DNA of 64,000 nt from Dactylorhiza incarnata (lineage: Eukaryota; Streptophyta; Magnoliopsida; Asparagales; Orchidaceae), in contig JAWHQI010000009.1 of assembly GCA_033032865.1 (NCBI GenBank), positions 15,133,501 through 15,197,500 of the forward strand, given 5' to 3'. The notes beneath the pieces were generated by a model. The model had not been told where the DNA came from and made no database searches. It saw only the letters and a program-made list of their open reading frames with translations. Positions 11,237 through 22,347 of the stretch are shown here, piece after piece. How positions within the stretch are numbered: position 1 is the stretch's first letter; every line of letters begins with the position of its first letter. Made by a program: the position numbers and the translations under genes.

Positions 11237-11266
11237 ACAGTCCAGTTTAGCTTTATACGCAACCAG

Positions 11267-11557
11267 TCAATTCATACCCAAGATTACATCGAACTCTGAC
11301 ATCTCTAGGACAATGAGATCGGCTGAGACTCGCCATTCACCAAGCATGATTGGGCAATTGGGAATGCCACTATGCGAAAGGTGCAGATGACCAGGCACGG
11401 AGATCTCATAAGGGACCTCAAGAGGCGAAGTAGTCCAACGATAAAGATCCACTATATGGCGAGCAATGAACGAATGGGATGCGCCAGAATCAAAAAGAAT
11501 CTGCATCCATTTTTTGTTGACCCTAAATCTCCCTAAGAAAGAAGAACATGCACGCAA
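11267..11557 (-). pseudogene. Gypsy I aspartic protease
   Basis: The frame contains KKWMQILFDSGASHSFIARH, the retropepsin active-site loop (DSGAS), then ADLIVLEMSEFDVILGMN, the conserved flap-to-helix segment of plant gypsy protease. It lies immediately upstream of RT on the minus strand and is out of frame with it. The protease would cut the Gag-Pol polyprotein. Confidence 0.88.
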
Positions 11558-11559
11558 AT

Positions 11560-12866
11560 CATGACTGCTCGGATCTAAAGCAAATAAGCTAAAAAAATGC
11601 AGGAAAATAACAACTGTGCATTACATACCAGAGATGACGTCGGTGGATGCAAGCGCCTCACCCTGGGTAATGACATTCAGCACGGCTCTACCCTGTTCCT
11701 GAGCTCCCGGAACAGACTGCAGAGGCTGAGCGGGAGTCGGGCAGTCTTGGATATGGTGCCCAACCTGACCACATCGGTAGCACGCATTCTGCTTGCAGCG
11801 ACAGTCCTTCAGCAGATGACCAGGCCTTTTGTAGCAAGTGCAGACTGAGGAGAAAGTGGCAAGCGTCAACTGGGGTTGCTGTGCAAGAACAACCATCTTC
11901 TACTTCTTCAGGAGAGTGCGGCAGACTTGGGCGACATGACCCACCTTGTGGCAGAAGGCACACACCTCTTTGGACTCGGGGCCTTGCTCCTGGAATGGAG
12001 TACCTTTGCGCTTGAGATCAGACGATGCAGCATTGCTAGAACCATGTTAAACCTTCTTAACAGAACGCTCCAGCTCGATAGCTTCCACCTGCAACGCAGC
12101 TTCCATAGTCTCGGCATAGGTAGCGGATCCATGAGCTACCACATGCTAACAGAAATCATGCCGAAGTCCCTTCACGAAACGGCTGATCTTCTTGGACTCA
12201 GTTGGCACCAACTCCACAACAAGGAGTGACAGGAGGGAGAACTCTCTTTCGTACTCGGTCACTGTTCTGCCTGGCTGCTGAAGAGACAAGAACTTCTCAG
12301 CTAGCCGGTCACGCTCCACGAAAGAAAGGAACTTCTCCATTATAGCTCTTTTGAACTGAACCCAGGTCATGGAGGCAGAGTCGGGAAGAGTGCGGCGCTG
12401 AAGCCACCAGGTGTACACATCCTCGGTTAGTTGCTAGGCCGCAAAAGGAACCTTCTGAGCATCTGGAATTCCAGCGTACTCGATGTGCTTCTCCATTTGA
12501 GAGAGCCACTCAGAAATGACGAAGTAGTCACGGTTGCCATCGTAAGATGGCGGCTTTAGCCTTTTGAACGCCAAAGTGTCTCATCGCCACAGGAGGAGCA
12601 GTCGGAATCGATGCAAGCAGAGTCAGCAGATTGATGGCGAGCGAGCTTGTTCCCGGTTCGGGGGCAAGAGGGGTAGCTCCAGGAGTGTTAGCCACTCCAG
12701 CTGTCCCTGTGGGGCCGGAACCAGAGGCTGGATCAGGAGTCTGGCGATCCCCTTCAAGACGAGTGAGGCGATCCCGGATATGCTTCAGAATTTGGGCGGT
12801 AGCACCACCAGAAGTTTCCCCTACAGGAGGGGTTGGCTTCTTGCGCTGAGAACGCTTAGGAGCCAT
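11560..12866 (-). pseudogene. Gypsy I gag (capsid and nucleocapsid), frameshifted
   Basis: The likely start is the Met at 12866 (MAPKRSQRKKPTPPVGETSG), followed by a Pro/Thr/Gly-rich N-terminus. The capsid lies in 12146-12418 (TWVQFKRAIMEKFLSFVERD then LAEKFLSLQQPGRTVTEYER), the retrotrans_gag signature. Nucleocapsid in 11621-11896 has two CCHC-like knuckles, CYKRPGHLLKDC and CYRCGQVGHHIQDC. Breaks occur between 12418 and 12528 and around 11900-12140. The order capsid, knuckles, protease is normal for Tekay-type elements. Confidence 0.87.
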
Positions 12867-13540
12867 CTAGAAGGAGACATGGGAGCATCGGGTTAGATCG
12901 AGAATCAAGCAAGAATAGGATAGCTGAAAACTAGAGGTTCACCACTCCTTATACTGTCAGATATGTAAATCATGTAATAAATACAACATTTTCATTGGAC
13001 AACTGCAAGTAATGATCATGCAAATGCAACAAGAATCATGTGTAAATTGTAAACCATTAATAAATTTGTGTGTACAATCAATATCTGTTGTTCCTAGCTT
13101 GACACTTGTGCAAATGATTTATGTTATGCATGCGATGCAATTTTTTTGCCTAAATGCATTCCTAATAATGTTTATGAATGAATACACATGCCATGTTAAG
13201 TGCCCATATCACATAACATGTTATGCATATTATGCAACTAATGTCACACACTTGAAAATATTAAAATTGCCCATAACCATTTAATATTCGCAAGGTTGTA
13301 TAACCTAGTGGAAATTCGTATGCACATAAATGTTAAGTTTGCCCATAACCCCTTAACATTCGTGTGCATACTACACATGATTATGAGTGTAGTGGGTGCG
13401 TGTTTCGGCCAAGAACAACAGTTAATGATAAGGTGAGTGAAGAAGTGTAGCATGCATATTTGTACATATAAAATAATCGCAAATATGTATTTTATTTTAT
13501 TATTTTTTAAAATAAAAACTATCTATAAACTCTAAACCTA
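12867..13540 (-). other. Gypsy I untranslated leader
   Basis: About 670 bp lie between the PBS and the gag start. They are AT-rich and without a supported ORF. A phrase like gcccataacc(a/c)(t/c)ttaa(t/c)attcg occurs twice (about 13270 and 13340), together with paired hexamers such as gcatgc and acatgt. Confidence 0.6.
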
Positions 13541-13552
13541 GCTCTGATACCA
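13541..13552 (-). promoter_or_regulatory. Gypsy I primer-binding site, initiator tRNA-Met
   Basis: The complement is TGGTATCAGAGC, a perfect match to the common plant initiator-Met PBS. Two bases separate it from the 5' LTR start at 13555. It confirms minus-strand orientation. Confidence 0.92.
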
Positions 13553-13554
13553 AC

Positions 13555-14983
13555 TGTCACAACCCGTCTCAAAACAAAAGAAAGAGTGCGCCTCGGACGA
13601 ATCGTGATGTCACAGACGTGAGGGTGGAGAATCAAAATGGCTGTAAGACGGGGCTGATCTAGCATTATTAGTTTTTAAACAAAAGTTAAATTGAAGAAAA
13701 ACATATTTTTAATATGCGGAAGCTTTAAAATGCAAAGGGAAAAGAAACATGCAGGCATGTTATAAAACTTATATTTCAAAACACTGATACAGATACAGGT
13801 AATTTAGACCTCCAGGAGGATGAACATGCAATGATACAAAATTTTAGTACTTAAAATAACCTAACAGTTGTCCTTGATACAAGAGAAAATGACTGACCAT
13901 AATCATTACATAATAAGTAATAACTGACAATAAAGGAAATACAACATGGAACCTGACACAACAATTAACTAAAGCAAACCTCCAGGGAAACAGGAACAGG
14001 GTGCAGAGCAGGCTTAGGTACCTTGGGACGCAGTCACGGACGCTAAGGCAAATTCCAAAGTAAACAAGAAAAAAGTCTCAGAACAGCAATACAGATAGTT
14101 AAAGCATGATAAATAACATATCTAGCAAGACAGACAAGTATAAGAGATGCAAAAACAGAACTGAGTTAAAAGCCTGCTCTGGAGTATAAATGTTCATGTA
14201 ATAACATAAGTTGAAACAAATGAAAGGGCAGGTATATTTGTTTGATGCACAAGATTCATGATTCAGACAGATTCAAGTACGGATTCAGGAGATTCAGAAG
14301 TTTAAGCTCACTATGACCGGTCCTTTGTTCCCATTTGGGATTCAAGAGAGAACTCAAGTCAAGGAGTTGCATCAATTAAACCCTACCTTTCAATGTTCAC
14401 TCACGTTATTACTGACTTGATTCATGATTTAGCGGATTCTAGCGTACTGAAATAAGTTATCAAACCAATGATTCAGGTATTTTTCAGGCAAATTTACGAT
14501 ATAAGGAAAAAACATAACAAGCAAAAAAAAAAGAACAGAGTTTGCAACCGAGAGATTTCTCTAAGAAGGCTGAGGCTGACAGTGGCAGTTAAGCGGCGCA
14601 AACAAGATTTCAAAGTCTTACTCTAAACCTGGTTAAGCATAAACAAGGTGATATTGAAACCCTACGCTAGCACTAGGAGTTATCATTAACACAAAACCTA
14701 AACATGGGAGGGCTTAACAAATTACCTCCCCCGAAGTGAGGGGAAAGGAATTACAACGCGGGAACCGGAGATTTGGTGGCGCTTTAGGCTAGGGAAACCC
14801 TAATTCGGAAGGGTCTTCAAGAGATCCCGCCAATTGGAGCGACGAACGGCGCCCGGGAGTACGAATACCTAAGGATTTGGCGATTAGGACGTGCACAAAA
14901 TCTGAAAATGCAAATTGGAGCGCAAAAAAACTCAAATAATCAAGGCAAAATTCTGAAATAAGGGAGAAAGAGAGGAATTTTAC
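13555..14983 (-). repeat. Gypsy I 5' LTR, truncated
   Basis: It begins TGTCACAACCCGTCTC and follows the left LTR to gagaggaattttacc, then diverges at 14983 into copia integrase sequence. The missing ~0.5 kb is the LTR 5' end (U3 side in element orientation), so upstream promoter elements are probably gone. Small indels distinguish it from the left LTR, such as loss of tttccttaa near 14560. Confidence 0.88.
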
Positions 14984-15684
14984 CACGAGCATCATATTTC
15001 CCTTCATTGCCACTGCGGAGGAAACAAATTTTATAGCCAACCTGAGTGTCAACCATCTTATGAAAAAGTTGTAAACAGTTAAACACATCAATCCTCTTTT
15101 TTAATAAGCACACTCAGGTAGTACGAGAAAAACTGTCAATAAATGTGACAAACCATCGGTGACCAGAGAAAGAACAGGAGAAGGTCCACAAACATCTATT
15201 TGAATTATGTCAAGGGAATTGTACTTAGAGAAGATACATTGTGTGGACTATGTCGTACATGCTTAGAAAAACTACAAGCATCACAAACAAATTTGTCCAA
15301 ACATTTGGAAAACATAGAAAACATCTTAAGAAGATAACCGGGGGACGGATTCCCAAGATGTTGATGCCACCAACGTACATCCGCATGAGTGGGTGCAAAG
15401 GTACTGGAGAGAGCTTGGGCAGGAGGATGGTCCAAGATGTACAGGCCACCGGAGTTCCTGACACTGCCAGTACACCGCTTTGTTTTCAGATCCTGAAAAA
15501 TACAACCATCGGGGAGAAAAGATATGAAGCAGTTTAAGGATTTGGTCAAGCGACTAATAGAGTAAATTGCGAGGAAATGTAGGAATATGCAAAACGGAAG
15601 TGCAGGGCATGGCTTGGGAACAGAAGACAGTCCCTTTGCCAGCGATAGAAGAAATTGATCTATTAGCTGTGATGACTTTATCAT
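14984..15684 (-). pseudogene. Copia C pre-integrase and integrase N-terminal part
   Basis: Segment 15205-15684 reads SGGLYILDHPPA, then VRWWHQHLGNPSPGYLLKMF and KFVCDACSFSKHVRHSP, the GAG-pre-integrase module with its H...H...CX2C zinc ligands. To the left (14984-15080) another frame gives a block resembling QVGYKICFLRSGNEGKYDA, equivalent to the copia KxLRSDNGGEY block but with the catalytic Asp changed to Gly-Asn order. Several stops occur between. The gypsy LTR truncation lies directly after this block. Confidence 0.8.
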
Positions 15685-15836
15685 GTCCCGAGAGAGGGGT
15701 GTTTGTGGTAAAACCTGATGACTCCCCCGTCATATGATCGGTAGCACCAGAGTCGATGATCCACTCGGACGGGACAACAGAAGCAGATTGCGCACTGGGA
15801 CCTCCAGAGGTGGCAATTGCAGCGGTAGAGAAAGTG

Positions 15837-16717
15837 CTATGAGGTCGAAGGAGAAAGCGTCGTGAGAAAGCTTCTCAGGTCAAGCGTCAGTAGTATGGGC
15901 AGCAGGACGGGAAGTATGCGGACGAGAACTACATCTACCACCACCAGGGGTCTTGTGGACATGAGCAAGGTGAGGATGGAGGCGGTAATAGGATGCCCGA
16001 ACATGTCCCAGCTTCCCATGGTGAGCACAAATCTTTGACGAGGGACCAGTGGATGGTGGCCCCTGGATAATGCCTGCAAGAGCGGAACGATCCAGAACCC
16101 TATTAGACTGGAGAGAGTGGCGACGATCTTCATCACCCAAGATCGTGCTGAAAGCTTCTCGCAGATAGGGAAGCGGATTACGGTTTAGGACGTGTGTGCG
16201 AACCATGTCAAACTCCAGGTTAAGACCCATAAGGAAGACATGGAGGCGGTATATGTCCTCCTTTGTTTTTCAATGCCCGAGCATCTGCAGTGCATGCGAG
16301 AATGAAATCGTTGAAGTAGTCAAGCTCCTGATAGAGATGTTCAAATTCAGAAAAATATGACGCAACACCAACATATCTTCCTTACTGAAGACTGAGAAGG
16401 CGGAGGGTAAGCTCATACACCTGAGTAGAGCTACCAATTTGGGAATATGTCTCACGTGCCCAAGTCCAAATCTCAAGGACAGAGTCCATGAGCATGTAAC
16501 TGCGAATGACCAAAGGAGACGTAGAGTGGAGAAGCCACGAGACCACCAGAGAGTTATCAGCATCCCACTTCATCCATGAGGGGTCAGTGACGGCAGGTTG
16601 CACCACGGTCCCATCAATGTAGCCATATAGTTGATGGTTGCGGATTGCATGTTGAGCAGCATGGGACCACTTGAGATAGTTTGAACCGTTCAAACGAACA
16701 ATAGTGAACCGCTGCAT
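15837..16717 (-). pseudogene. Copia C gag
   Basis: The start at 16717 gives MQRFTIVRLNGSNYLKWSHA, the typical copia gag opening (LxGxNYxxWS), then YGYIDGTVVQP, NSLVVSWLLHSTSPLV and ETYSQIGSSTQVYELTLRLL. Segment 15880-16230 continues with LNLEFDMVRTHVLNRNPLPY and a knuckle-like stretch ICAHHGKLGHVRASYYRLHP in which the last Cys is Tyr. A shift near 16270-16380 divides the two halves. Confidence 0.85.
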
Positions 16718-16720
16718 TTG

Positions 16721-17267
16721 CTGAACCAGGTGGAAGACTTCCTAGAACTGTTTTCGTGGACAGAGGGAAGGGAATGAGAGGAACCAAGGCAGCTCAAATT
16801 TTAAATTCAAAACGAGCAGCTAAAATTCTTTCTTCATATTAACTTAAAACCTATTGGTCTAAGGTTTATATAATCTTACAATGAACCATCATAACCAACT
16901 CAAACCAGAATTAAAACTGAAATTAAAATCAGTCCCTAAGAAATAAAACTGCCTTCTAAACGTAAATTAAAACTTAACTAAGAACATCTTTTGGTGTGCC
17001 CCTGAGCGCCTATATTACCTGCTTCCTGCAATATGAGTTTCCTCAGAGCGCATATGTAGCATTGACTAGAGAGACAGACCTTTACCATCATACGCATCAA
17101 ACTTGAATTGAAATGGGCCTTGAAGGGATCTAGCTAGGACTGCGAGATATCAGATTGAAATGCATGCGCTTGTATATAGTGATGGAAAAACAGTGCATAC
17201 ACATATCTTTATATATGGTTTCAGATTTAAATTATTGTAGATGTCTGTCTAATTATCTGTCTATCTC
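16721..17267. other. Non-coding interval right of copia C
   Basis: I see no supported gene, PBS or LTR terminus. The sequence is AT-rich after about 16800. If copia C had a 5' LTR here, its ends are not recognisable. Confidence 0.5.
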
Positions 17268-17585
17268 TCAATTTATTAGAATTGAGGTCCAAAGCCTAAA
17301 ATACATCCTACCACCATCTGTATCTACTGCCGCCCGGCGATAGCACTCAAAGTACGTCGACTTGCATTCAAAGATCAGCTGTGGACCCAGAAGAGTTTCT
17401 ATGGACTTAGAGAAATTTGAGGCTGTCTGGAAAAGCTCTTGAAAGCTGCTACCACCTATGATAGCCCTTATCTCCCGTCGGTAGTGTGAAGAACTCATTA
17501 TAGTAAGACCACGTTGCAGTGCGTCTTGGAGGGAAATGAGAGCGGGGAATTCAATTTTACTATCACCACCAGCCTTTAACCAAGC
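17268..17585 (-). other. Unidentified exon-like open frame
   Basis: The minus-strand frame is open from about 17585 to a stop at 17268, about 105 codons, beginning near AWLKAGGDSKIEFPALISLQ and passing through SSSHYRREIRAIIGGSSFQE. It ends in YFRLWTSILIN. Composition is balanced and protein-like rather than low-complexity, unlike the shadow frames around it. The first Met lies at 17498, so if real it is probably an internal exon. I do not recognise the family. Confidence 0.3.
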
Positions 17586-18089
17586 TTAGGTCTTCTCGAG
17601 ATTGGATCAAATGAATCCGAGCTTATCTGCCTATGTGCCAGAGTTGGATTGACTCTAGATTGGGTTTTTAATAGCCCTAAGTTTGAATAGCATGTGGGCT
17701 ATCAATGTTGCTGAAAGTTCTACCTGGAAATTATTTAGAAATCATTTTAAACTATGATTTTTAGGCACTTTTTCATTCCCAATCTTGTTCTAGAGAACCG
17801 CGTCAAGGTTAATATAAACCTCTTTTATATCTAAGTTCAGTGCTATTTTGACTCTCTTCTTATATTTCTAACGAGGGATACTGTTTTTCTAACTTATATT
17901 ATCTTGATAATTACAGTGGTATTTTTTATTTGGTAGAAAGTTGAATTCTCAGTGTAAGATTATAGTGCACTTATGTTACTGATCAGAAATAATCACATCT
18001 TCACAGGTAGATGAATGATTGCAGCCATGCCGAAAAGTCCTATTAGATTTTTTGACCTAAAGTTTATAGTTTTGTGTTTATATTTACAG
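17586..18089. other. Non-coding, possible intron sequence upstream of the Pumilio exon
   Basis: It is AT-rich, with T-rich tracts and no open frame of note. It could be the 3' part of the intron preceding the Pumilio exon. Confidence 0.4.
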
Positions 18090-18469
18090 ATCATGATGAA
18101 GGATCAATTTGCGAATTACGTAGTTCAGAAGATTCTTGATGTTTGTACGGATGAACAACGAGAACTACTACTCGGTTGCATACGGTCCAACTCACAAGCT
18201 TTGAAGAAATATACGTATGGAAAACATATTGTCGCCCATGTTGAGCAGTTATGCGGCGATGAGGAAGGTGTGTATAAAACTATCTCTCATGATTGCAATA
18301 ACTGGTAAAATTCTAGCGTGAAATAGATTCCTGATTATTCTTCTATTATTTGTTGATTGCTTTTACCATATGTTCTTCAGTGTTTTTCTTAAATGTTCTG
18401 ATTGAAAGTTTGAATATTAAACACTACAGTATCGATTTTGTCACAGATGCTTTTATTGAATACCAATAA
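18090..18469 (+). pseudogene. Pumilio-family RNA-binding protein, 3'-terminal exon(s) only
   Basis: After a good acceptor (tttatatttacag, ending at 18089) the frame reads [20 protein letters not shown], then [20 protein letters not shown]. This is the last Puf repeat region of plant Pumilio proteins, which bind 3' UTRs to control translation and decay; NYVVQ holds base-contacting positions. The exon ends at 18267 before GTGTGT. A candidate last exon at 18447-18469 (acceptor tttgtcacag) joins in phase and stops after seven codons (ends EYQ). No other Puf repeats were found upstream to 16720, so this is a 3' fragment or the end of a gene whose earlier exons were displaced by the transposons to the left. 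The second exon is tentative. Confidence 0.75.
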
Positions 18470-19344
18470 GTCAGGAGACAGTGGGACGACGTGGCAAGTT
18501 ACGCCAAGATCCGTAATAATTTCAATTAGGCATCTTTTAGGTTTTAGGGTTCGATCAAACCCCCACCGCCGGTTCCCCCCTCTCAGCTGCACAGCAGCAG
18601 CCTTATGGTGGCACTCATGCCCCCACCCCCCTTCCATGCGGACACTGCCACGGGCCGGCCACTTCCCAAGAGCAGTGGCAGTGCTGTGCTGTAGCCTTCA
18701 GCCTCTGCTTTAATGCAGAATTACAGCAGCAGCTCACATCTGCTGCTAGGCGCATAGGTTGCCCCTCTTGCGCAGCAGACTCACCGACGTCGGGCCTCCT
18801 TGCGCTCCGCCTCCGCTTCTCCATTGACGTCCGCACTTCGGACTCCACTGATGGACTCCAACTCCGATCCCATCGTATGTCGCCACCGAGGATCTCGGGG
18901 AAAACAGTACTCTCATCCATCCTTGTCTCCTTCATTGAATCCTTTCCTCTGACCTGATCCTACGCATGGGGTTATTACAGTTTTTTATATGTTTGTGTGT
19001 ATATATGGATGCATATACATTTTTGTTGGAAATTGATAGGGTTTGCACATTTAATCTATGTATGGATTGATTGATAGAGACTAGAAGGGTGGAAGGATGC
19101 ATGGATTAATTTATTCATAATAAATAAGTGGGATGTGGATCACACCACTCAGACTGTTAGGGTCTATTCCTGATGACCACGGACACAGTGACGATTGGGA
19201 CCGCTCATCTTGAGCAGGTCGCCGATCGTAGTATTTTCCGTTCTTTGCATTTTTAATTTTACTTTGTAATTTTGTTTGTTTTGAGGTAGGCAACGAACGA
19301 AGAATCATGACCGTTAGTCTATATATAGTGGTAGAAGGCTCTAA
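18470..19344. other. Interval without supported gene
   Basis: A GC-rich stretch (18540-18950) gives several mutually contradictory frames and nothing recognisable. The remainder is AT-rich. A TATA-like tatatatag occurs at about 19320, just ahead of the proline-rich region. Confidence 0.4.
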
Positions 19345-19918
19345 TGAGAGGCATTGAAACTTGAAGCCAAGAAGCCCGACTTTTGATCAACCGGTGCTGA
19401 AGCCGGAACCCCTCCAAGTGCGACGCTTGGACCTCCCCTCTCCCCTTGGCCTCCGGCCATACCCCACCCCTTTCCCCCTCCAAATCGAGCCTTCCCAACT
19501 ACCCCCAACCGGCCCCCATATCCCATTCCCCTCCCACCACCACCTCCTTCCGGCAGCCCAAACCAGCCCCCTAACCACCGGCCAACCACCACCAAAATCC
19601 CCTCTCCAACTCCACCAAAAATAGCCCCCCTCGTTGCTCCAAATTCTCCCAGTTTCCGGTCTCTATTGATCATCGGAAAACCTTCCCCAACCACCTACGG
19701 CGAACCTCCACCATCACACTCCAAGTTCCCTTCATTTTTAGTTTTCCGGCAATCGCCGGAAAACACCTTCGGCCACCAACACCACTGGCCGCCACTCCGG
19801 CGACCCCCTCCGGCCAGCCACTACCCCATAACCACTTCCCCTCACTACCTCCATAACTCCCCACTACCCCCATTTCTCTCTCACGTGGAGCCCCCGTTCC
19901 TCCCATTACTGCTCCCCC

Positions 19919-19949
<31 letters not shown>

Positions 19950-20455
19950 ACTCACCCCATTTCTCCAACAAACCGAGCCCCACTCCACCCATCTCCTCGA
20001 ACCACCTCCAACTGAAACCCACCATTCCCATTCGGCATATTTCCCCTCTCCTGTGGAGCCACTCTTCACCCAGCCGAACCCCACCCTCAACTGCCAGGAC
20101 TCCTACAGCCGGCTGGTCTATCAAATCCACCCTCTCCTCCTTGCTGCCAGCCGCAGTCCAGCCCCTACTGTGTTCTCCACACAGCCGGCAGCACCCCCAA
20201 CAGCCTCGGGAACTCCAGGAACACCCCTACAGCAGGTCGACACCTCAAGACCCCTCTCACCCCTGCTTCCCGCCCGTCCATCGCCTCTTTGTGATCTTCA
20301 TACAGCCGGCAGCCTCCCTACAGACCCGGTAACTCCAGAAACAGTCCCACTACCCGCTGTCCAGCAGTTCAAATGTTCATCGGGAGCCCAAAATTCAGTG
20401 CCTACTTTGATTTCAGCTCCGGGAATACCCTCCAATCCCTCTACCACATAGTTGT
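19345..20455 (+). CDS. Hypothetical proline-rich protein or C-rich non-coding region
   Basis: The plus strand is strongly pyrimidine-rich (C>G) over ~1.1 kb and gives a 261-codon frame at 19666-20451 (MIIGKPSPTTYGEPPPSHSK start, IPSNPSTT end). It is rich in Pro, Ser, Thr and His, with a run of Pro then alternating Thr-His encoded by poly-C (19914-19935) and CA (19936-19950) repeats. There is no signal peptide, no Ser-Pro4 extensin motif series and no known domain. A second frame (19361-19624) is open upstream. Frame depends on homopolymer length. It could equally be the GC-skewed 5' part of a non-coding transcript; AT-rich sequence follows. Confidence 0.25.
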
Positions 20456-22260
20456 GTAAGTTTTCTAAGTTGGGAGTCTTTTATTTCATGTTGAATCGTG
20501 CTCTAGTTCTCTACTTTAGGTATATCCGTTTGTAACTGTTGTTGCCAAGCTTTTGAAACATTGTAGGTTCTTATTTACTTTTGTAATTTAATTACGAGCC
20601 CTCTTGCACCTATACAACTTTTCTTGTTTCCTTTGTAAAAGCTTCATCATTGTGGTTTATCTAGCATCAATTTTATAAAATTATTATTGCAAGTTACAAA
20701 TCGCCGGATCTCATATAGTTGCACGTAGAGTTCACCAGTTATCCCCCCATTAGGACCGTCCTGCGTCAATGTGTATGCTATAACTTGTACACCCAACCTA
20801 AAACGAATTGTTTATTGGTAAAGGGGATCTCGGTCTATATATTAAGTGTATAAGACTGAGCTATCCGTTGCGGGACTAAATTTTATGAGTTTCCCATTGT
20901 GCGACTAAATTCTCACCACATGCTCTCTCCCGTAGAGTCTTTGACCTCAAACATAAAGTGCACAAGGTTACATAAGTTTCCTATTCTGGGACTAAATTCT
21001 CAAGACGCCCCTCAAGTGTAGGGTCTGTATTTGACCTCTAACGCATGATGAACCTTTTTAAATTGTATGATGCGAGAGCTGGCCGTTTGGTCTACCATGT
21101 TAGAACAGTGCATTTAACCTAAAACCAATTAGTTGTAGTTAGAGGGGCCCAAGATTTCATTATGCACGCCAGGTTACATGAGTTTTTTCTACGTAAAACT
21201 ATATTCTCAGTAGTCTTGAAAGGCAAATCGAATTTTTTTTACTCTTCACTGCTTTAACCAACTCAGATTTATCTTCAAGAGGCCTCATACTTGTATATTT
21301 GTGGAACACCCACAGCAAAATAAGGGAAGGATTGCAGCCACCATGGCTTTGAAAGACAAAGCAGACTCTCATCAATAGTTGGGATATTCTCAATCTACTG
21401 ATGAATGCATTGCCTGTTTCTATTTATTGATTCATTTCTCAACTCATTTTCTTAGAAAAAGTGTTTCTCTGATCAGCTCTACCCTCTTTGACACAGAGAG
21501 CCCCTCTTCGGAACTCTGAAATGCCGGAGATGCCCAGCACGGAAACTGTACAGGTCGTAGGAATTAGGGCTCTCCAGATTGTCGAAGGCGGCTGAACTCC
21601 CGGATGCCATGGAGATCATCACTTAACCACGGTCTTCCGGTCGCCAGTTCGTATATATGCAGTGCGCCGAAGGCGGTAAATATATTTTCTACTTTTATTG
21701 TATACTTAGAATGCATGGTATATATGTAGTGTACCTGACAGAATTCTATCTCAAAATCCCCTAGTGTTAAGTTATATCTCTAACTCTATTATTTACTGAT
21801 CGGATTCGAAGAAATCATTATATGATATTTGATTCTTCTTGCCTGTTCGTATTATTCTATTCTTTGGTTTTTGCGGAATGCGGACATGGATGCACACAGA
21901 GGACCCTGGTCGCCATCCAAACAAGTTTTTTGTGATGTCTTGGTCTATTCGAGTGATCATGAAGTTATTCCAATGTGAAAAAAAATCTTTTATCATGTTT
22001 TTATTTTTAAATTGCATTGTAACTAATTTAAGCTGGCCGATTCTTACGTTTAAAATATTTGAGGCTGCAAGTTATAAACGGATGAATTAGAACTCTGCTC
22101 TTGGTTCTTCATGTTGCTTCAATCACTTTTTGGTTACTGCCGAAATTAGTTGAAAATAAAAATCAAAATAACTATTAGGTGTAGTAGTGTATAGTATTGG
22201 AACTTTGAGGGTGTTAGAATAATTTATGAGAAATTGAAAAGGATAGAAGATGGACAATTA
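20456..22260. other. Intergenic interval with degenerate local repeats
   Basis: No gene is supported. From about 20870 to 21060 the phrase (g)ggactaaatt(c)tca recurs three times with variants of 'agagtctttgacctcaaac', a degenerate short repeat. On the minus strand 21617-21489 there is a 43-codon frame starting MASGSSAAFDNLESPNSYDL in a fair start context (tctccATGGCA); it matches no family I know and is listed only as a possible first exon. Confidence 0.4.
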
Positions 22261-22268
22261 GGCTTTGA

Positions 22269-22278
22269 GGGGGGGGGG

Positions 22279-22346
<68 letters not shown>
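22269..22346. repeat. Poly-G followed by (GA)n microsatellite
   Basis: About 12 G residues (22269-22280) are followed by about 32 GA dinucleotides to 22346. Open frames made of alternating Arg-Glu here are artefacts of the repeat. Confidence 0.98.

Positions 22347-22347
<1 letters not shown>

Larger units (their letters stand above)
6021..14983 (-). mobile_element. Tekay/Del-like Ty3/gypsy chromovirus with one truncated LTR
   Basis: Long direct repeats begin with TGTCAC(G/A)ACCCGTCTC at 6021 and 13555. Read on the minus strand the order is 5' LTR (right), Met PBS, gag, protease, RT, RNase H, integrase, chromodomain, PPT, 3' LTR (left). RT before integrase is the gypsy order, and the chromodomain-like tail after integrase places it among chromoviruses. 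The right LTR matches the left one only to 14983 and then changes abruptly to copia sequence, so the 5' LTR lost its first ~0.5 kb. No target duplication can be tested. The polyprotein is broken in several places. Confidence 0.92.
14984..16720 (-). mobile_element. Copia C fragment (gag to integrase start)
   Basis: Minus-strand order from the right is gag, nucleocapsid-like, pre-integrase and start of integrase, ending at the truncated gypsy LTR. RT and RNase H are missing. It could be the 5' half of copia B (5194-6020) separated by the gypsy insertion plus a deletion, because orientation and order fit. I found no PBS or LTR to the right of gag (16721-17150). Confidence 0.78.
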
